Below are positions 36,577 to 44,651 of a DNA stretch of 64,000 nucleotides, in pieces (positions within the stretch are counted from its first letter, which is position 1; every line of letters starts with the position of its first letter). The DNA is taken from positions 1 to 64,000 of the forward strand of contig NZ_JAFKDE010000003.1 of NCBI RefSeq assembly GCF_017255295.1, in the 5' to 3' direction. Under the pieces are notes generated by a model. It made no database searches and had not been told where the DNA came from. It saw nothing but the letters and a program-made list of their open reading frames with translations. The position numbers and the translations under genes were made by a program. The DNA comes from Nitratireductor aquimarinus (GTDB taxonomy: Bacteria; Pseudomonadota; Alphaproteobacteria; Rhizobiales; Rhizobiaceae).

Positions 36577-38721
36577 TCAGGGAAGCTGGTTGGCGAAGGG
36601 ACCGTTTTCGAGTTGTCCGGCCTGGTGGGCGGCAAGGGCGCGCAGCATGTCCTCGCGCCGGCCGAACATCGAGATGGTTCCGTTGGTCATCAGCAGGATC
36701 TTGTCGACATAGCGCAGCAGCGATGGCCGCTGCGTGATGACGATCATGGTGATCCGGTTTTCCTTGGCGTGTTTGAGTGCGCGGGCAAGCGCGGCGTCGC
36801 CGGCGCTGTCGAGATTGGAATTCGGCTCATCCAGAACGATCATGCGTGGATTTCCGAAGAATGCGCGCGCCAGCGCAATGCGCTGCTTCTGCCCGCCCGA
36901 CAGCGGTGAGCCATCGGCGGCCACGATGGTTTCATAGCCCTGCGGGAAGGTGGCGATCATCTCATGCACGTCTGCGAGGATCGCCGCCTGGTAAATTTCC
37001 CTGTCGTCCACATCGTCGCGCATGCGCGCGATATTGGCCTTGATCGAGCCGGGGAAGAGCTGAACGTCCTGCGGCAGATAACCGATATTGTCGCCGAACT
37101 GGCGCTGGTCCCAGTTGCGCAGATCCATCAGGTCGAGCCGCACACTGCCCGATGTGGGCAGGATGGAGCCGACCAGCATTTTGCCGAGCGTGGTCTTGCC
37201 GGCCCCGGAATTGCCGATGATTGCGAGCGAATCCCCCGGGCGCAGCGAGAAATTGATGCCGTTGAGCACGACCCGTTTTGTTCCCTGCGGCACGTAGAGA
37301 ACGCGCTCCACATCGAGCCGTCCCTCGGGTTTCGGCAGCACGAGCCGTTCCAGATTGAGCGGAGATGCCTGCAGGAGCGCCTTGATGCGCCGGTATGCGC
37401 CGCGTGAAAGGATGAACTGGTTCCAGCCCTCGATGGAGCCTTCTATGGGCGCGAGCGCGCGACCGGCGATGATCGACGCGGCAATCACCATGCCGCCGGT
37501 AATGTATCCCTGGATCGCCAGATAAGCGCCCCAGCCGAGCAGGGCCACCTGCGTCAGGAGGCGGATGGCGCGCGAAGTGGCGGCCGACATGATGTTGCGG
37601 TCCTGCGCCTTGACCTGCGCCTTCAGTGATCCGGCCGTGTCCTGCCCCCAGATCTTCACCGCTTCGGGGATCATCGCCAGCGCGTTGATGATCTGCGAGT
37701 TCCGCGCCATGGAATCCAGATGCATATTGGCCTTGCTCTGATAGACATTGGCCTCGCCGAACGGGGCAGCGGTCGCGCGCTGGTTGATGAAGGCGACGAT
37801 CATGAGCAGGAAGGCCGACAGCACCACGATGCTGCCGAGATGCGGGTGAACCAGAAAAACGGCGAGAACGAAGATCGGCGCGAACGGGATGTCGAGGAAC
37901 GACAGAAGCGTGCCCGAAACCAGGAAGGAGCGCAGCTGTTGCAGGTCGCCCAGCGTCTGGTATTCGCGGCCCGTGCCATGCAGCGAAGCGCGCGCTGCCG
38001 CACTCAGAATGGGCGCGCCCAGCTGTGCTGCCACCTCAACGGCCGTGCGCATCAGGATGAAGCGCCGGATCGCGTCGAAAATCGCCTGCAGCAACACCGC
38101 CCCGATGATCACAATGGTCAGCATGATGAGCGTATCGGTGGAGCGGCTGGTCAGAACGCGGTCCGAAATCTGGAAGAGATAGACAGGGATCGCGAGCACC
38201 AGAATGTTGCTGGCATTGGTGAAAAGCAGAACCATCAGCAGGTTCTTGCGCACCGCGCCCAACCCTGCGGACAGGCTCTTTGAGAAGTCGACCGGCCCCA
38301 GACGGCGATGGAATTTTTCCTTCGTGTCGCCGGACTGTTTGATCTGAGGCGCTTCCTCAGCCGACCGTTGCCTTTGCTCGGCAGGAGCTGTTTTCGCCGC
38401 GCTCTTCCTGTCTTCCCGGGGCTTGTTCTGCGGCGCTGCCGCTTCCCGCTGGGCAGTCTTTGCCTGCGGTGTTTCGGAAGCTTTGGGGGCGGCATTATCC
38501 GTTGCCCGGTCCTGCTGCGCCTCCCGTTTGGCTGCTTCCTGCGCCATCCGTGCCGCGCGCGCATCGACTTCCCTGAAAATCCGGGAAATCTCCTGATCCA
38601 CCGAGAGCGTCTGTGGTTTGCTGCGCGGTTCTGCGCGTTGTTCTCTCGGCCGCGCTTCTTCGATCACCCAGGATGATGCATCCTTCGCGTGGGCAGGTTG
38701 CTTTGTCGGTTTGTCCAGCAT
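36577..38721 (-). CDS. Type I secretion ABC transporter (PrsD-like) with long charged N-terminal extension
   Basis: 714 residues. Residues 1 to about 165 form a Lys/Glu/Ala/Gln-rich hydrophilic extension with no recognised domain, absent from typical PrsD-type exporters (about 570-590 residues). Then come six membrane helices and an ATPase: Walker A GNSGAGKTT (about 503-511), signature LSGGQ (607-611), Walker B RMIVLDE. The H-loop reads ITQRPSLL with Gln (codon CAG) where the catalytic switch His is expected. It is 20 bp after the 657-aa gene and 14 bp before hlyD. Export of the neighbouring repeat and glycine-rich proteins is inferred from linkage. Confidence 0.9.
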   Translation of the reverse strand: MLDKPTKQPAHAKDASSWVIEEARPREQRAEPRSKPQTLSVDQEISRIFREVDARAARMAQEAAKREAQQDRATDNAAPKASETPQAKTAQREAAAPQNKPREDRKSAAKTAPAEQRQRSAEEAPQIKQSGDTKEKFHRRLGPVDFSKSLSAGLGAVRKNLLMVLLFTNASNILVLAIPVYLFQISDRVLTSRSTDTLIMLTIVIIGAVLLQAIFDAIRRFILMRTAVEVAAQLGAPILSAAARASLHGTGREYQTLGDLQQLRSFLVSGTLLSFLDIPFAPIFVLAVFLVHPHLGSIVVLSAFLLMIVAFINQRATAAPFGEANVYQSKANMHLDSMARNSQIINALAMIPEAVKIWGQDTAGSLKAQVKAQDRNIMSAATSRAIRLLTQVALLGWGAYLAIQGYITGGMVIAASIIAGRALAPIEGSIEGWNQFILSRGAYRRIKALLQASPLNLERLVLPKPEGRLDVERVLYVPQGTKRVVLNGINFSLRPGDSLAIIGNSGAGKTTLGKMLVGSILPTSGSVRLDLMDLRNWDQRQFGDNIGYLPQDVQLFPGSIKANIARMRDDVDDREIYQAAILADVHEMIATFPQGYETIVAADGSPLSGGQKQRIALARAFFGNPRMIVLDEPNSNLDSAGDAALARALKHAKENRITMIVITQRPSLLRYVDKILLMTNGTISMFGRREDMLRALAAHQAGQLENGPFANQLP

Positions 38722-38741
38722 GCGTTTCCCCCCGGTATCCG

Positions 38742-40715
38742 CTAACCCAGCATGGTCTGCATGACGTCTGCCGAACCCGCATCCGGTGTTGCCGCATCCG
38801 GTGCGGAGTGCCCGCCATCCTGTTCGGGAGCCATCAGGTCATCGCTGAGAAATGCCACCGCCTCGTTCACCAGCGCATCGCCGCTTTGCGTGTAGAGACC
38901 GGTATCGTCTGAAATGAGCTCGGCCTGGATCAGCAGTTCGTCCGAATAGACGTTGCCGCCCGCATAGGTCGTCGCATTGACGCCGCCATCGGTGATCGCC
39001 GCCTGGTTGACCAGCGCATTCCCTCCGGTGGACACACTCCAGTCGCCATCGGCGTTGGCTTCTGCGCCCGCCTTTGCAAGCGCCACCTGATCGGCATCGC
39101 CCAAAACGTTGGTCTGGCTGATATATTGCAGGTCCACCACGTCGCCTGAAATGTAGAGAACCTTAAGGTTCGCCATTCCCGAAAAGTCCTCGCTGGCGAG
39201 CAACGCGCCCGGAGCTGCGCCCGGGCCAGCTGCCAGCTGGTTTGCCGCCTCCAGATAGGACGGCGGCAGCGCCTCGAACGACATGGTGCCGTATTGGGTG
39301 ATCGAGGCCTCGTTCCAGAGCAGATTCCCACTGGTGGAAAGCGAGGCCGCGCCGCTGGTCTCGAAACCTTCGAGCGTGCCCACCAGATCATCATCCAGCA
39401 GGATGTTCGTCTGGCTGATGATGTTGGCGTTGTAGATGTTCCCGCCGATGATGATCAGGTCGTAATAGATGCCCAGTTCGGCCAGCGAGGCGACGTTGAC
39501 GGTCAGATTCCCGCCCAGTTCAATCACGGTGCCGCCGCCGGTTGCCGACATCACCGTGATGTCGTTGTCTTCGACGAAGCTGACCTGCTTGACCCAGTTT
39601 GCAAGAACAAGGTCGCCATCGATCCGCGACACCAGCCAGTGGGAAGGGAAGTCGGGTTCGCCCTCGCCATTGCCGGCCGTTTCAGGGCGCGGATTGTCGA
39701 TGGTCTGCATCGTCGCGATGTTGAAGGCTTTTGTCGGCTGCGCCGTGAGCGATTGCCAGCCTTCGAGCGCGCCGCCAACGGCGTCGCTGTCGCTCCAGAC
39801 ATTCAACTGGCTGATGGCGTTGAAATGAACATAGTCGCCGGCAACCGCCAGCACCGGCGCGCCATACCAGTCGTTCACGAGGATGGCTTCGTTGACCAGA
39901 AGATTGCCGCCGGCTTCAACCTCAATCTTCGCATGGAGCGAGAAGTCGGTTTCTGCATCGTCATCTTCGCTGGCATTCGCCTTCACGCCATCGGGCAGGT
40001 GGTCTTCAAGAAGCGGCGTTTCCTCAACGGCCTCGCCATTCACATACTGCCCCTCGAGAGCCTCGCTGCGGGCGATGAATATGTCTGCGCCATCGGGCAA
40101 ATCATCTGCAAAGGCGTCCGCCAGATGCGGCGCGTGCATGATGAAATCGCCGATCTCTTCCGCCGAGCCGGGTTCGTCCAGATGGCTGAAGGGCTGGAAT
40201 TCGGATGCAGCGCCTATCAGTGCTGCAAGGGCTGCGCCGGGATCGCCGACCTGGCTCATGACCAGACCATGATCACCGATGCTGAGATAATCGTTGTCTT
40301 CGAGCCGCGCTTCCTGCTTCACATACCATGCGAGAGAGCCAAGCGGCTGGTATTCGGGAAAGGCGGGGGCTTCGGCCCCGGTTCTGAAGGCGATCGCGTC
40401 AGTAGACGGGCCCGCGCCGCCAAAGCCACCGCTCTGGGCGTCGAGCGCCATCGGATTGTGCGCGACCGCTGAAACCACCTTCTCCCTGAACTGATCTGTC
40501 GGAGGCGGCGTGTATTCCACCCGCGGGCTGTAGTCCTTCAGAAGGTAGGGGCTGATGATGTTGATGTTTATGTTGAGGAGTTCGTTCTGCTCCGGCGCTC
40601 TCTCTTCAAGCGGATCGAACTCCACATAATCCATCCGCATGCGCACTTCTTCGACCGTCTGCGAGAACAGCCCTATGAAGTGGGCGATTGCTTCCGTGGT
40701 GGAGTCCAGATGCAT
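38742..40715 (-). CDS. Secretion-linked acidic repeat protein, 657 aa, function unknown
   Basis: No known domain recognised. No signal peptide or membrane helix. Acidic and beta-prone, it carries five variants of a motif close to GGNLLVNEA (residues 269-277, 401-409, 462-470, 564-572, 611-619) and at least three of an ISQTNVLxDxDxV motif (301-, 433-, 532-), alternating to give a repeating unit of roughly 60-130 residues. The C-terminus (VMQTMLG) follows a disordered DA-rich stretch. Absence of a Sec signal and position directly upstream of the type I exporter suggest it is cargo or a co-exported organiser. AAGGT lies upstream of the ATG. Confidence 0.8.
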   Translation of the reverse strand: MHLDSTTEAIAHFIGLFSQTVEEVRMRMDYVEFDPLEERAPEQNELLNININIISPYLLKDYSPRVEYTPPPTDQFREKVVSAVAHNPMALDAQSGGFGGAGPSTDAIAFRTGAEAPAFPEYQPLGSLAWYVKQEARLEDNDYLSIGDHGLVMSQVGDPGAALAALIGAASEFQPFSHLDEPGSAEEIGDFIMHAPHLADAFADDLPDGADIFIARSEALEGQYVNGEAVEETPLLEDHLPDGVKANASEDDDAETDFSLHAKIEVEAGGNLLVNEAILVNDWYGAPVLAVAGDYVHFNAISQLNVWSDSDAVGGALEGWQSLTAQPTKAFNIATMQTIDNPRPETAGNGEGEPDFPSHWLVSRIDGDLVLANWVKQVSFVEDNDITVMSATGGGTVIELGGNLTVNVASLAELGIYYDLIIIGGNIYNANIISQTNILLDDDLVGTLEGFETSGAASLSTSGNLLWNEASITQYGTMSFEALPPSYLEAANQLAAGPGAAPGALLASEDFSGMANLKVLYISGDVVDLQYISQTNVLGDADQVALAKAGAEANADGDWSVSTGGNALVNQAAITDGGVNATTYAGGNVYSDELLIQAELISDDTGLYTQSGDALVNEAVAFLSDDLMAPEQDGGHSAPDAATPDAGSADVMQTMLG

Positions 40716-40786
40716 GGAGCATTACCTTGCTGCGGGTTTGGCGAGTAACCTCGTGTTCTGCCATCGCCGGTCGACAGCCCTGAAAA

Positions 40787-40838
40787 AGGATCGGAGGTTT
40801 GCGGGTGTCAGGCGAAGGGTGAAAGGCGCAAACCTCCG
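40787..40838 (-). terminator. Rho-independent terminator between the glycine-rich and 657-aa genes
   Basis: Read on the minus strand, arms CGGAGGTTTGCG (complement of 40827-40838 and 40792-40803) form a perfect 12-bp stem around 23 nt, followed by ATCC and TTTTT. It lies 46-97 bp downstream of the 600-aa gene stop and 70 bp before the next start, so it should cut transcription into the downstream secretion genes. Confidence 0.78.
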
Positions 40839-40839
40839 G

Positions 40840-40870
40840 TTCCGGCGCCCAGGGGGACAGGGCGCCGGAA
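40840..40870 (-). promoter_or_regulatory. Second strong hairpin just after the glycine-rich gene
   Basis: TTCCGGCGCCC (40840-40850) and GGGCGCCGGAA (40860-40870) form a perfect 11-bp stem with a 9-nt loop, 13 bp downstream of the stop at 40884. No U-tract follows directly. Together with the adjacent terminator it would protect the 3' end of the upstream mRNA and limit read-through. Confidence 0.75.
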
Positions 40871-40883
40871 TTCTCGTTTGCCG

Positions 40884-42686
40884 TCAGGCGTCGTCTTCGC
40901 CGACAACCGTGCTGTTGAGATCGCCGCCGACCACTGTCGTGTCCACGGAGTTTCCAAGCACGTTGGCGCCCATGACGATCTGTTGATTGAAGGCGCTCGT
41001 ATCCACGATGGCATCGGCAGATGCCTCGGAGATTCCGGTCACATAGCCGTCATCTCCATTGTTGGAGCCCCACATGCCGCCAGCGCCGCCTGCGCCGCCA
41101 GCACCTGTGGTTGCGATGCCGCCCATGCCGCCGGCGCCGCCGTTGCCGCCTGAGACCGGTCCGGCCCATGCATCACCGGCGTTTCCGCCGACTGCAGAAG
41201 CCCAACCGCCTGCGCCGTCGCCTCCATCACCTCCATTGCCGCCACGGGCAGCGCCGAGGCCCATACCCATGCCCTGACCTGCGCCGAAACCAAGGCCGCC
41301 GCCGCCGTCGGCTGCGCCACCGGTGCCACCCATGCCACCCATGCCGCCCATGCCGCCGTCGCCGCCGGTTCCGGTTCCGCCATTGCCGCCGGAGCCTTCA
41401 GCACCTGCCGCACCTGTTCCGGTGCCGCCCATGCCGCCAGCGCCTGCTGCGCCGCCATCTCCACCAGGGGCTGCTGCGGCTGCTGCGGCTGCATCTGCTG
41501 CTGCGTCTGCAAAGCCCAGAGCCGCTGCTGCGTCTGCTGCCGCCGCTGCGGAGGCCGCTGCTGCGCCATCGCCGCCATCGCCGGCTTCACCGCCGGTGCC
41601 GCCTTCGCCGCCGTCGCCGTCACCGCCTTCGCCGCCGGTGCCTTCACCGCCTTCACCGCCGGTTGCCGTGCCGCCAAGGCCGCCCATGCCGCCAGCACCG
41701 CCAGCGCCACCGGCACCACCGGAGCCGCCTTCACCGCCGAGACCGACGCCGACGCCCAGACCACCGAGGCCAAGGCCCGTACCGGTCGCCGTGCCGCCGG
41801 AGCCGCCGGCTGCGCCATTGCCGTTGCCGCCATAGGCCTTGGCGTCATCGGTCGCGCCGCCATTGGCGTTGCCGCCATCGGCCCAGCCATGAGCGCCAGC
41901 ACCGCCGTCAGCGTCTGCATCGCCGCCGCCTTCGCCACCGTCGCCGCCGGCCACGATGCCTTCTTCGGCATAGGCGTCACCGCCCGATGCGTCGCCGTTC
42001 TGGTTGAAGTCGGCATTGTTGGAGACGGTCGGGTTCTCAAGCGTGTCATTGTCGACGAGATCGTTCACCTGACCGATCACGAAGGCATTGTCATTGCCGC
42101 CGCCATTGAGCGAGTCGTTCAGGATGTCCTCGAACGTCATGTCGTCGCCCGGATCGTAGGAAATCTCGCCATCGCGATTGATGAACAGCTGGTCGACCGA
42201 ACCGCCGTCATAGACATCCACATCTGCAAAGTCGTCATCACTCGGGATGAACCCGTCGAGGCCGACATTCACGGACGTGTTGACGGATGTGGCCACGGCA
42301 GTCGCCACATCGGTGTTGTTCGTGGCGTTGTTGGTGGCCGAGTTCTGCGCCGCATTGCTCGCGGCGTTGGCCGCCTCGTTGGCGGCTTCATTGCCAGCGG
42401 CATTTTCTGCCTGATTGCTCGCACCGTTCTGCGCGGCGTTGCCAGCGGTGTTGTTGGCGGCGTTCGTGCCGGTATTGTTGCTGGTGTTGTTCGCATCATT
42501 GTCGGCGTTGTTGTCGGCATCATTGCCGGCCGTGTTTTCCGCCGTGTTCAGGGCGTTCTGTTCCTGGCCCTGATGCTGCCATTCACCCTGATGTTGATGC
42601 TGGTCCTGATCCTGGTCTTGATCCTGCGACTGGCTGTTCCCAGGCCAACCAGGAAAGAAAACGCCGAAACCGTTTTGTTTGGGCAT
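40884..42686 (-). CDS. Glycine-rich low-complexity protein, 600 aa, probable type I secretion cargo
   Basis: Layout: residues 20-45 Gln/Asp/His-rich (QSQDQDQDQDQHQHQ), 45-125 Asn/Ala-rich, 126-234 acidic ordinary sequence (DGFIPSDDDFADVDVYDGG), 235-546 glycine-dominated (repeated GGxGG and GGMGG, with Ala, Asp, Thr and Glu between), and 547-600 a distinct C-terminal domain (FNQQIVMGANVLGNSVD ... VVGEDDA). There is no Sec signal peptide, and the acidic C-terminal end fits a type I secretion signal. The composition recalls PE_PGRS or silk-like proteins but there is no homology claim. It lies first in the cluster, in front of the 657-aa gene and the exporter pair. The plus-strand frames opposite it are artefacts of the repeat bias. 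A structural or matrix role is inferred. Confidence 0.85.
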   Translation of the reverse strand: MPKQNGFGVFFPGWPGNSQSQDQDQDQDQHQHQGEWQHQGQEQNALNTAENTAGNDADNNADNDANNTSNNTGTNAANNTAGNAAQNGASNQAENAAGNEAANEAANAASNAAQNSATNNATNNTDVATAVATSVNTSVNVGLDGFIPSDDDFADVDVYDGGSVDQLFINRDGEISYDPGDDMTFEDILNDSLNGGGNDNAFVIGQVNDLVDNDTLENPTVSNNADFNQNGDASGGDAYAEEGIVAGGDGGEGGGDADADGGAGAHGWADGGNANGGATDDAKAYGGNGNGAAGGSGGTATGTGLGLGGLGVGVGLGGEGGSGGAGGAGGAGGMGGLGGTATGGEGGEGTGGEGGDGDGGEGGTGGEAGDGGDGAAAASAAAAADAAAALGFADAAADAAAAAAAAPGGDGGAAGAGGMGGTGTGAAGAEGSGGNGGTGTGGDGGMGGMGGMGGTGGAADGGGGLGFGAGQGMGMGLGAARGGNGGDGGDGAGGWASAVGGNAGDAWAGPVSGGNGGAGGMGGIATTGAGGAGGAGGMWGSNNGDDGYVTGISEASADAIVDTSAFNQQIVMGANVLGNSVDTTVVGGDLNSTVVGEDDA

Positions 42687-42770
42687 GATCGTGTCCTCAT
42701 CCTCAAAATGAGAACCGTGTGGACACGATCACTGTTCATCTCTCAGGTGATATTGTGCTCACACGGTTCT
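42686..42770 (-). promoter_or_regulatory. Leader with two overlapping inverted repeats, possible RNA switch
   Basis: Minus-strand mRNA order: AGAACCGTGTG (complement of 42760-42770), TGATCGTGTCC (complement of 42721-42731), CACACGGTTCT (complement of 42711-42721), GAGGATGAG, GGACACGATCA (complement of 42686-42696) whose last A is the first base of the start ATG. Element 1 pairs with 3 and element 2 with 4, both as perfect 11-bp matches, but the two stems interleave and share a base, so only one can form as a simple hairpin. The 2-4 stem hides the ribosome site region and start codon. A DNA operator role is an alternative. Confidence 0.55.
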
Positions 42771-43157
42771 GCTGTTTTGCGGCCATCCGGCCGCCTTTGA
42801 AGTGCGGAAACACGTTCGGATGTCGAACGAGATGCACTCCTCCCTCATTCGGACGCCCCTGTGTGTCTGAAGCGAATCCCCACCGCCCGCGTCTTTGATG
42901 CGACCCGAGATCAGTTCTCGCGGCAGACCTTTCGGAGTTATCCGACGGGAGGGATTGTCGTGCGTGAACCGGCGACTAAAAACCCGCAAATTCGGTGGAG
43001 CAGGGCCGTTTGAGGCCTCACCATAGGTTCAGCCCCCACCTAAAAATGATTAGAGGCGGGGTAGTAATCTTTGGGGGAAACGCGTCGATTGTGATGCTGA
43101 GACGCTGCTTCTGGCGCCGACGCGGCGCGCAAGACCGGGCGGCGATTCGCGGCGGTT
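42771..43157. other. Non-coding stretch upstream of the glycine-rich gene
   Basis: I see no convincing gene. The minus-strand frame 42759-42989 (76 codons) has no family or ribosome site. The region presumably contains the promoter of the secretion cluster and the 3' end of the transcript of the small membrane protein. No clear repeat was found. Confidence 0.5.
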
Positions 43158-43643
43158 CTAGAAGCGGAACGTCCAGTAGAGGCAGGCGAGGGTGGCGATC
43201 GTGAAGCCGATGAATGCCAGCGTCCGCAGAAGGACGTTGCGGCGCAGCGTATCGAGCGACAGATGCGCGACGATGATGCCGGCGGCAAAGATGAACTGCC
43301 AGTCAATCAGCGTCCACAGCGCTGAATTATTGCCGAAGGCGAAGCGCGCGACCTGTACGCCCACAATGGTTGCCAGAAGCACCAGCGCCGTTGAGTAGAC
43401 CGGTGTTGTGCCATTGGCGTGAACCACGGCTGCTGCGCGGATGGGGAGGATTGTCACGAGCATGGCTGCGAACGCGTAAAGCGCTGCCAGCGGGATGAAG
43501 CTGGCGGCATTGGCCAGACCGTCGAGGCGCTCGATGCCGAGCGTGCCGAAACCGTATCCCTTGATCCGCAGCGCGAAGCTGAGCGCGACAAGAAGGCCCG
43601 TCAGTACGGCGACAAGCAGAAAGGCGGATGCGGTGCGGTTCAT
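43158..43643 (-). CDS. Small integral membrane protein, unknown function
   Basis: 161 residues from ATG 43643, preceded by GAGAGGA at good spacing; the upstream in-frame extension lacks support. About five hydrophobic segments, for example ASAFLLVAVLTGLLVALSF, ASFIPLAALYAFAAMLVTIL and TALVLLATIVGVQVARFAF, which is most of the protein. I do not recognise a family. Its neighbours on the same strand are also small unassigned genes. Intramembrane charges are few, so a structural or sensing role is as likely as transport. Confidence 0.75.
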   Translation of the reverse strand: MNRTASAFLLVAVLTGLLVALSFALRIKGYGFGTLGIERLDGLANAASFIPLAALYAFAAMLVTILPIRAAAVVHANGTTPVYSTALVLLATIVGVQVARFAFGNNSALWTLIDWQFIFAAGIIVAHLSLDTLRRNVLLRTLAFIGFTIATLACLYWTFRF

Positions 43644-43757
43644 GATGTTCCTCTCCGGGAATCGGATCGTTCCGTTCCCGAATAGGACGATATTCTGAAG
43701 CAGGAAAGCCCGGATGTGGCGCAATCTGCGGCACGTGCGGCTGTCTCAGTGAATGTT

Positions 43758-43961
43758 TCAGGAATTCGCGGCGTGCCTGCGCTCTTCTCTGCTGCGCCGC
43801 CGTTTCTCCACTTCGTTGAGAACATAGCAGGCGTCCTCGGCCTCGGACTGGGTGATGCCGGCAACGATGGTCATGCCGATCACCGCCGGCTCGTTGGTTA
43901 AGTTGTCCCAGACGGTCCAGAGGTTTGAAGGGTCGAGGATGGTCTCGTAGCGGTCTTTCAA
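43758..43961 (-). CDS. Small hypothetical protein, 67 aa
   Basis: Begins with TTG 43961, preceded by GAAGGAG at about 7 nt. The 67 residues have an ordinary composition (KDRYETILDPSNLWTVWDNL; SEAEDACYVLNEVEKRRR) with a basic C-terminal helix. No signal peptide or membrane segment. Similar short proteins occur in rhizobial genomes to my recollection, but I assign no function. Confidence 0.6.
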   Translation of the reverse strand: MKDRYETILDPSNLWTVWDNLTNEPAVIGMTIVAGITQSEAEDACYVLNEVEKRRRSREERRHAANS

Positions 43962-44182
43962 GTCCCGTCTCCTTCATCGGGTTAAGTCACAATGCTCACC
44001 GGCAGAGGCATCGTTGATTCTGATGAAAGAGAGATGAGTAAAAACAATAGGATAATAGTAAAATTTTAAATAGCTGAACGACCTTGGTTCGTTTTCGAAA
44101 CATCCCGGACCGCCATGGTGCGGTCCGGGACGCCTGTAGCGCGGACCAGCGCCGCCAGTGATGGCGACGCCGGTCCCATGGC

Positions 44183-44389
44183 TTAGAGCGAAGCTCCGTC
44201 AAGGTTCCTGAGCAGGATGTCCCGGTCGGCGACGGAACTGACGCGCACGGTCAGCGACGTGCTTTTCGAGGGCACCTGCGGGGGCAGGGAAACGGCGACG
44301 CCGGGCGCGTTCTTCTCGAGCCAGCTCTTGAACCGCGAGAGCTTGTTGGGGCCTTCGATGGGAAAGGTGAAACTGTATTTGAAGCTCAC
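44183..44389 (-). CDS. Small hypothetical protein, 68 aa
   Basis: GTG 44389 has GAAGGA 7-8 nt upstream. An in-frame TTG at 44404 would overlap that site. The sequence alternates beta-prone and charged stretches (FKYSFTFPIEGPNKLSRFKS; VPSKSTSLTVRVSSVADRD) and looks like a small soluble protein. No family recognised. The longer overlapping frame 44199-44618 on the same strand lacks a start signal and looks like a shadow. Confidence 0.55.
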   Translation of the reverse strand: MSFKYSFTFPIEGPNKLSRFKSWLEKNAPGVAVSLPPQVPSKSTSLTVRVSSVADRDILLRNLDGASL

Positions 44390-44651
44390 TTTGCATTCCT
44401 TCAATTCGCAAAGGATCGCAGACGCGCGCAGCGGGGCTGCGGCATCGTGCTGTGTCCAGATCGTGTTTTGGGTGGAATAATCCTGACGCCGCTCTTGCCT
44501 TCGCAGGTAGTGGCGTCAGGCAACTAGCCGGGTTTGCGGCTGCCCTTTGGAAAACGCGGTCTATGACGGTCGTGGGTGAGCATGACTGACATGTCGGACA
44601 CTGGCGCCCGGAAGTCAAACCCGTGCGCCTTTTTGCCTCAAGCTGGACGGA

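Noticed and set aside
41021-42007. Long plus-strand open frames opposite the glycine-rich gene (328 and 303 codons)
   Set aside because: Their composition (Arg/His or Pro/Ala runs) is the direct result of reading GGC/GCC-type repeats backwards. No family, no ribosome site.
41039-42600. CRISPR or tandem DNA repeat reading of the glycine-rich region
   Set aside because: The repeats are short, imperfect and codon-phased, without spacers; they are protein-coding low complexity.
42759-42989. 76-codon gene upstream of the glycine-rich gene
   Set aside because: It overlaps the leader inverted repeats and has no ribosome site or recognisable sequence.
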